Positions 58,586 through 64,000 of a stretch of 64,000 nucleotides of DNA are shown here, piece after piece. The notes under the pieces were generated by a model that saw only the letters and a list, made by a program, of their open reading frames with translations, did not search any database and was not told the origin of the DNA. Position 1 is the first letter of the stretch; each line of letters opens with the position of its first letter. The position numbers were made by a program, and so were the translations under genes. The stretch comes from Myxococcales bacterium. Its GTDB lineage: Bacteria > Myxococcota_A > Polyangia > Polyangiales > Polyangiaceae. The stretch is taken from assembly GCA_012514535.1 (NCBI GenBank), contig JAAZAA010000060.1, forward strand, positions 45,285 through 109,284, written 5' to 3'.

Positions 58586-58887
58586 AATAGAAGCGCGGAT
58601 CTGAGCCTCCCCCCATTTCACGGACACCCCAAATGGCGCGTGAATGCGCAGGGAGTGTTCCACGGCATCATCGAAGGTTAGGACACGAATGGATGCGGTC
58701 TAGCGGCGAATATGTTGCTTGATCGTGGGCGAGGACGAATGACGTTCGTCAGTCGTTCGTCAGTCTTGGGGTCCCGGCTGCTGGGCCGATTTGAGCTCGG
58801 TGATCGCTCATGACCCCGCGGGCTGTGGGCCAAAGGGCGAGCACGCCGGACGGCGAATCGATTTGGTGCTCTGATAGCTGTGCCCGA

Positions 58888-58938
58888 GACGAGCCCGCGA
58901 CGAGCCCGTGATGAGCCCGTGATGAGCCCGTGACGAGC
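58888..58938. repeat. 11-bp tandem repeat array (GAYGAGCCCGY), about 4-5 units
   Basis: gacgagcccgc gacgagcccgt gatgagcccgt gatgagcccgt gacgagc. Confidence 0.9.
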
Positions 58939-59179
58939 GGAGTGGGGGCGCATGCCGCAGGGCACGTGGTCGCGGCGCATGCCCCATCGCGGGACGAAGT
59001 GCACGGATCCTTGCGATCGTCGCCCGGGGAGAGGAGCGCCGAAGGCGTTGCGAACGTTCGAGGGCGTCCGCGCGCTGGGGCACGGCGAAACGTAGGCGAA
59101 CCCGAACCGGGAGACGGGAGGTCGGCGGTCGCGGCGGGGTAGGCGCGGGAGGCTTCGACCCTGAGAGCAACCGCGCCGT

Positions 59180-59965
59180 TTATGCCGATCGCGGCAGGAG
59201 TCCCAAGAGCCGGCTGTCCTCCAGGAACTGCGCGGCGGCTCGTTGCTCGAGCTCGGTGAGCCGGAACGCAGGGTGCCTCTTCAGGTCACGGAAGACGTGC
59301 TTGCAGATTCGGTACCAAACCTTCTGCGAGAAGCTGTGCTGGAGCGCCCCTTCGAAGTGCCGCAGATCCCAGGTGTTCGCCCCGTGGAAGCAGCGAATGA
59401 AGAGGTGGCTGTGCGGCTCCTCCAGGACGCCGAAGCGGACCGTGGCAGCAAGCTCCTTGAGATACACGGTGTCTTCGGCCCGACCGAGATTGGGATAGCG
59501 CACGTTGGAGCGACGGTGCAGGACGGTGCCTGGGGTCGTGCCCCGCGGTATGTTCGTGTGGAAGAGGTGTTCCGCGTAGCCCGGAGTGTCGAGGTGACAC
59601 AACGTGTTCTGCAGGACGACGACGTCGAGACCAGAGGCGGCCGCTGCCATCTGCGTCGCGATGCGCTCGGGGTGGTACCACTCGTCGTCATCCCACTGGA
59701 TGAGGAAGTCTCCGCGAGCGCGCTCGAGGGAGAGGTTGCGGAGCTGCCCGAGCCGGACAGCGGGATCGGGGGTGAGCTTGTGGTACTGGATGGGGAACAG
59801 GTGCCGATACTCGGCGAGGACCGGCTCATAGTCCTCGTCGCCATCATCGATGATGACGAGCTCCTTGTTGCCCCACGTCTGTGACGCGAGACAGTGCAAG
59901 GCCCGGCGCGCGAAGCGCGCGCGGTTCTTGGTTACCATGAGGCAGCTGACGAGAGGCTCGGTCAT
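59180..59965 (-). CDS. Glycosyltransferase family 2 protein
   Basis: VSCLMVTKNRARFARRALHCLASQTWGNKELVIIDDGDED; DFLIQWDDDEWYHPERI. Confidence 0.9.
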   Translation of the reverse strand: MTEPLVSCLMVTKNRARFARRALHCLASQTWGNKELVIIDDGDEDYEPVLAEYRHLFPIQYHKLTPDPAVRLGQLRNLSLERARGDFLIQWDDDEWYHPERIATQMAAAASGLDVVVLQNTLCHLDTPGYAEHLFHTNIPRGTTPGTVLHRRSNVRYPNLGRAEDTVYLKELAATVRFGVLEEPHSHLFIRCFHGANTWDLRHFEGALQHSFSQKVWYRICKHVFRDLKRHPAFRLTELEQRAAAQFLEDSRLLGLLPRSA

Positions 59966-60179
59966 GACGATGATTTGGTGAGGACCATGCACTGCGCGAG
60001 CGCTGGGCCGATCATGTAAAGGGCGCTCCGTGACCGCTGCGTCCACGCCTTGAAGGTTTGGGGCAGCTGGCGGGCGACCATTGGCCTCGGCGTCTAGCAC
60101 GACCGGCCGCAGAAGCGCCAGGCGACGGAGGAGCGCCGGGCCAAGCCGAATGCTGGCTCCTGGGCGGCGGAATGTGAGT

Positions 60180-61670
60180 TCAGCGTGCGGCGTTCAACGG
60201 AGCGCCGAGATCGGAGGAGAACGACGGGGCGTCGTCCGGAACCTCAGGCAGGGCGCGGGCAACGCCGAGGGCGCGCGCGAGGAGCCAGTAGCCGACGGCG
60301 TAGACGATGAGCTTCACACCAAGTTGTGACGCGAGATCGGGGGCCAGGGATGCGACGAACCAGGCGGTACCGGCGCTCGCGGTGGCCGCGCAAAGAATGA
60401 GTCCATAACGGCGCCATGGGTAGACGTCGGCAAGGCGGGACTGCATGACTTGCGCGACGCAGTAGAGGAAGAAGACGACATTGATGATGTACGCGAGGAG
60501 CGTGCCCAAGGCGGTTCCCGGCAAGCCGAGGAGGTACGTGAGCGGAATGCTGAACACGACGTTCATCACCAGCAAGAACACGCTGGCGAACCAAAGCGTT
60601 CGTGGCTTCCCGGCGGCGCGCAGGATCATGCCGTAGGCCATGATGCGATGGAGCAGGATGGCGCTGTAGATCTGGAACGGCAGGATCGCTACGACGTACA
60701 CCGGGTCGAGGAACAAGCGGATGGCCTCCGGTGCGCACAAGATGATGCCCACGGTGACCGGCCCCACCAGCAACGCGCCGCGGCTCGTGGCGGCGAGCCA
60801 ATAGGCTCGGGCTCGGGTGAGGTCACCGGAGTGGAAAGCATGTGTGATGCGGGTCGCCAGGATGGTCCCCATGGCGTTCCCGAGGACCGGGACGAGCGGG
60901 ACCTCCTGTCCCGCGAAGACGTACGCGCCGAAGGCACTCGGGATGAGGGCGGCGACGATCCACTTGTCCGCGTGCCGGTTGAGCACGGTCGAGCCGATGG
61001 AGAGGGCGAGAGGCGCCGTGTAGACGAGTTGCTCCCACGCGAGGCGGAGATCGATGCGCAGCGGCCCCGGAGGCATCGTTTTCGCGAGCAGGTAGACCGA
61101 CACGCACAGGCGCAGCGCGGCATAGGCGGCGAGCCCTTGCGCTGCTTCCATCAGGCCGTGGCCGAGGAGGAGGGGTGTGCTCAGGCACACCACCTTGAGG
61201 CCGCTCATCGCGGTCCCGTAGACACTGGCCCAACCTGGTCGTTCGGCGGCGACGAGCGCCTGGGGCGTGCAGGTCGACGGCAGTTCAAGGAGGACGGTCA
61301 AGGCGATCCAGGGCAGGAGCGGGGCTGCCTGGTCGGTGACCCCGCCGAGCCAGGGGCGCGCCGCGAGCACCAGGCCGCCGACGATCAAGCCGGACGTGGC
61401 CAACATCGCCGCCGTCTGGAGCACGACGCCGCGACGTCGCGGGCCATCGACCTTGCCATAAAAGAAGTAGATGCCCTCCTGGATGTTCAGGCCTCCGATC
61501 CCGACGGCGGTCAGGTAGACGGTGAGTGTCAGGGCGACGACGGTCCAGATCTCCGGTGCGAGGAAGCGCACGAGCAGAATGACGGCGAGGAACTCGACCA
61601 GCGTCATGGCGCTCTGCCCGGCAGCGAGGACCAGCGTGCGTCGCAGTAAGGGGAAGCGTTCCGCGGACAT
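60180..61670 (-). CDS. Polysaccharide flippase (Wzx/MATE-type, MOP superfamily)
   Basis: 12-14 hydrophobic helices, TLVLAAGQSAMTLVEFLAVILLVRFLAPEIWTVVALTLTVY; flanked by glycosyltransferases. Confidence 0.85.
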   Translation of the reverse strand: MSAERFPLLRRTLVLAAGQSAMTLVEFLAVILLVRFLAPEIWTVVALTLTVYLTAVGIGGLNIQEGIYFFYGKVDGPRRRGVVLQTAAMLATSGLIVGGLVLAARPWLGGVTDQAAPLLPWIALTVLLELPSTCTPQALVAAERPGWASVYGTAMSGLKVVCLSTPLLLGHGLMEAAQGLAAYAALRLCVSVYLLAKTMPPGPLRIDLRLAWEQLVYTAPLALSIGSTVLNRHADKWIVAALIPSAFGAYVFAGQEVPLVPVLGNAMGTILATRITHAFHSGDLTRARAYWLAATSRGALLVGPVTVGIILCAPEAIRLFLDPVYVVAILPFQIYSAILLHRIMAYGMILRAAGKPRTLWFASVFLLVMNVVFSIPLTYLLGLPGTALGTLLAYIINVVFFLYCVAQVMQSRLADVYPWRRYGLILCAATASAGTAWFVASLAPDLASQLGVKLIVYAVGYWLLARALGVARALPEVPDDAPSFSSDLGAPLNAAR

Positions 61671-61671
61671 G

Positions 61672-62598
61672 TCAGTACCGGTCGCGTAGCTGCTCGAACG
61701 CGTGCATCGCGGCTTGCCACCCTGCGCGGCTGGCGTCGGGCGAGGCGTGTTGTGTGCTCCAGGCGCGAGGGTTGTATCGACGCGTGTCGAGTGAAGCCGT
61801 AAAGGCCGCGAACGCCTCGACGAGCCCGCTGGTCCGGCGGCGCGCGACCTTGGGATCGACGAGGTAGACGTCCGTGGGGCCCGAGGCATCCTGCATGAGC
61901 CCCACGCGCGTGAAGAAGCACGGCAGATCCATCGCCATCGCTTCGTTGCAGACGATGCTGTTGCCTTCGTAGCGGCTCAGGTGAGCGAAGGCGCGCGCGC
62001 TCCGCAGGCGATCCGGGACCTGCTCTGGGGAGCAGGCGAGCGGTTCGAACTCCCACGCGGGGAACGTCCGCGCGAGGTGTTCGATCGCGCGCTTCCCTTT
62101 GTGATCGGTCCGCGCGTCGTGAAGGATGAGCCGCGGACGCTCTCCGGTCAGCCGCCCGTCGAAGCGCTCGAGATCCACGGGATGATAGATGACGACGTGA
62201 GCGCGGTTGCCGTGGAGACGAGCGAAGGTGGACGAGATCCACTCGGCACACGCCACCCAGATGGTGTTGGGACGACGAGCTGCCCGCGCCTGGGCGCGGA
62301 GGAGGCGGAGATCGCCCCAGTTGCGCGTCTCACCCCACTTGACGCGCGCGACGCCGTGCTGAAACCCGATGACGGGGACGTCCTCCGGGAAGTCGAGCAC
62401 CCAGTGGTTGTCGCAGATGACCGGGAGGCGTTCGCGACGGACCCGTTCGACGTCGAGGGTGGCTGGAGTCATGAACTCGACCTGCTCGAAGACGAGGCCG
62501 AGGTTCCGGGCGAAGGTCTCCACGCCTCCCACGTGGGTGAGGGGGTCGTGCCGGCCGTAGTGGACGACCCGGTAAGGGAGACGCGGGGGGGGCGGCAT
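61672..62598 (-). CDS. Glycosyltransferase (GT4-like)
   Basis: GGVETFARNLGLVFEQV; VIYHPVDLERF; AFAHLSRYEGNSIVCNEAMAMDLPCFFTRVG; directly adjacent to flippase gene. Confidence 0.8.
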   Translation of the reverse strand: MPPPPRLPYRVVHYGRHDPLTHVGGVETFARNLGLVFEQVEFMTPATLDVERVRRERLPVICDNHWVLDFPEDVPVIGFQHGVARVKWGETRNWGDLRLLRAQARAARRPNTIWVACAEWISSTFARLHGNRAHVVIYHPVDLERFDGRLTGERPRLILHDARTDHKGKRAIEHLARTFPAWEFEPLACSPEQVPDRLRSARAFAHLSRYEGNSIVCNEAMAMDLPCFFTRVGLMQDASGPTDVYLVDPKVARRRTSGLVEAFAAFTASLDTRRYNPRAWSTQHASPDASRAGWQAAMHAFEQLRDRY

Positions 62599-62732
62599 TT
62601 CGGCCCCATCCTTCCCATGGTCGGCGGGTTTCCCGCAAGAACGGCCGAGAAACGACGGTGCTGGCGGGGCCCGACGAAGGTGGCCGATGACGGGTGACGA
62701 CCCGGGTCCCTGGTGCTACGGTCCGCGCCGCG

Positions 62733-63968
62733 ATGCCCGACCAGGCCACGACGTCCTATCCGAAGAACAAGATCAAGGTGGTGCTCTTCGAGAGCATCCA
62801 CGAGAGCGCCAACCAGCTCATCGCCGGTGACGGTTTGCAGCTGGAGACGGTCCCCGGAGCGCTCGAAGGCGACGCGCTCATCGAGAAGGTGCGCGACGCG
62901 CACCTGATCGGTATCCGCAGCAAGACCCAAATCACGGGCGAGGTGCTGGAGCACTGCAAGAAGCTCCTCGGGATTGGCTGCTTTTGTATCGGCACCAACC
63001 AGGTCGACCTGGTGAAGGCGAACCAGCTCGGCATTCCGGTGTTCAACGCGCCGTTCTCCAACACGCGCAGCGTGGCGGAGCTCGTCATCTCCGAGATCGT
63101 GGCGCTCTCGCGGCACCTGCCCGACCACATCCGCGAGGTCCATGAGGGCGTGTGGCGCAAGAGCTCACGCGGTTCGTTCGAGGTGCGGGGCAAGACCCTC
63201 GGCATCGTCGGTTACGGGCGCATCGGGCGGCAGGTCGGCGTGTTGGCGGAGGCCATGGGGCTGCGCGTCCTGTTCTACGACGTCGAGCAGCAGCTGCCGA
63301 TGGGGAACAACCGCAGCGTGAGCACTCTCGAGGAGCTGCTGGCCCAGTCCGACTTCGTGACGCTGCACGTGCCCGCGGCGCCGGATACGCACGGCATGAT
63401 CAAGGCGCAGGAGATCGCGATGATGAAGCGCGGCTCCTATCTCCTGAACCTGAGCCGCGGCACCGTGGTCGACATCGACGCGCTCGCGGCCGCCCTGAAG
63501 GAAGGGCACCTCGCCGGGGCCGCCATCGACGTGTTCCCCACGGAGCCACGCACCAACGGCCCGGGCTTCGAGTCGCCCCTGCGAGGTCTCTCCAATGTGA
63601 TCCTCACGCCCCACGTCGGAGGCTCCACGGAGGAGGCTCAGGAGGCGATCGGGCGCGAGGTGGGAGCCCGGCTCCTGGAGTTCCTGAACGCCGGCATCAC
63701 GACGGGCGCGGTGAACTTCCCGCAGGTGAACGCGCCGCCCCTGGCCGGCTCCCACCGCATCCTCAACGTCCACCGCAACGTGCCCGGCGTCCTCAGCGCG
63801 ATCAACAGCATCGTGTCCGGCGTCAAGGCCAACGTGGCGGGTCAGGTCCTCGCGACGGATCCGAACATCGGGTACCTGGTGATGGATCTCGATCAGACCG
63901 TATCGGACGAGGTGAGCGCAAGGGTGCGGGAGCTCGAGACGAGCATTCGCACGCGCATCCTCTACTGA
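62733..63968 (+). CDS. serA: D-3-phosphoglycerate dehydrogenase
   Basis: GIVGYGRIGRQVGVLAEAMG, NLSRGTVVDIDAL, ILTPHVGGSTEEAQEAIG, C-terminal ACT-like NVPGVLSAINSI. Confidence 0.95.
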   Translation: MPDQATTSYPKNKIKVVLFESIHESANQLIAGDGLQLETVPGALEGDALIEKVRDAHLIGIRSKTQITGEVLEHCKKLLGIGCFCIGTNQVDLVKANQLGIPVFNAPFSNTRSVAELVISEIVALSRHLPDHIREVHEGVWRKSSRGSFEVRGKTLGIVGYGRIGRQVGVLAEAMGLRVLFYDVEQQLPMGNNRSVSTLEELLAQSDFVTLHVPAAPDTHGMIKAQEIAMMKRGSYLLNLSRGTVVDIDALAAALKEGHLAGAAIDVFPTEPRTNGPGFESPLRGLSNVILTPHVGGSTEEAQEAIGREVGARLLEFLNAGITTGAVNFPQVNAPPLAGSHRILNVHRNVPGVLSAINSIVSGVKANVAGQVLATDPNIGYLVMDLDQTVSDEVSARVRELETSIRTRILY

Positions 63969-64000
63969 AGCTCCCGAGCTCTACGAAGCGGGCCCTACGA

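Overview
High-GC (about 70% by eye) chromosomal window, probably from a myxobacterium-like member of Myxococcota; that taxon is inferred from gene content and was not searched. About 50 protein-coding genes are supportable. Housekeeping genes: pyrE, trxA, uvrB, argC, rpsI, rplM, serA, rsgA, an RNase J gene, a manC-like gene, bacterioferritin/Bfd and a cyclophilin. One tRNA-Cys(GCA) is followed by a clean intrinsic terminator. Signalling genes: two divergent membrane Ser/Thr kinase genes, an NtrY-like histidine kinase, a LuxR-type regulator, an MshEN/HD-GYP/REC/DUF4388-like protein and a REC-EAL protein. The rest includes a surface-glycan block (glycosyltransferases plus flippase), TPR proteins, bactofilins and several lipoproteins. 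No prophage, IS element or CRISPR array was recognised. The most unusual items are: (i) a 1041-aa protein with two membrane+kinase modules in tandem, the first lacking the catalytic HRD Asp; (ii) a c-di-GMP-type multidomain protein with a degenerate HD-GYP motif and Glu at the receiver phospho-acceptor position; (iii) a LuxR-type regulator with Ala at the acceptor position; (iv) a UppP-like protein with Trp replacing the conserved motif-1 Glu; (v) intergenic degenerate tandem arrays with 11-, 13- and 24-bp periods; (vi) a small Lys-rich-tailed histone-like protein. All domain names come from reading motifs, not from database searches.
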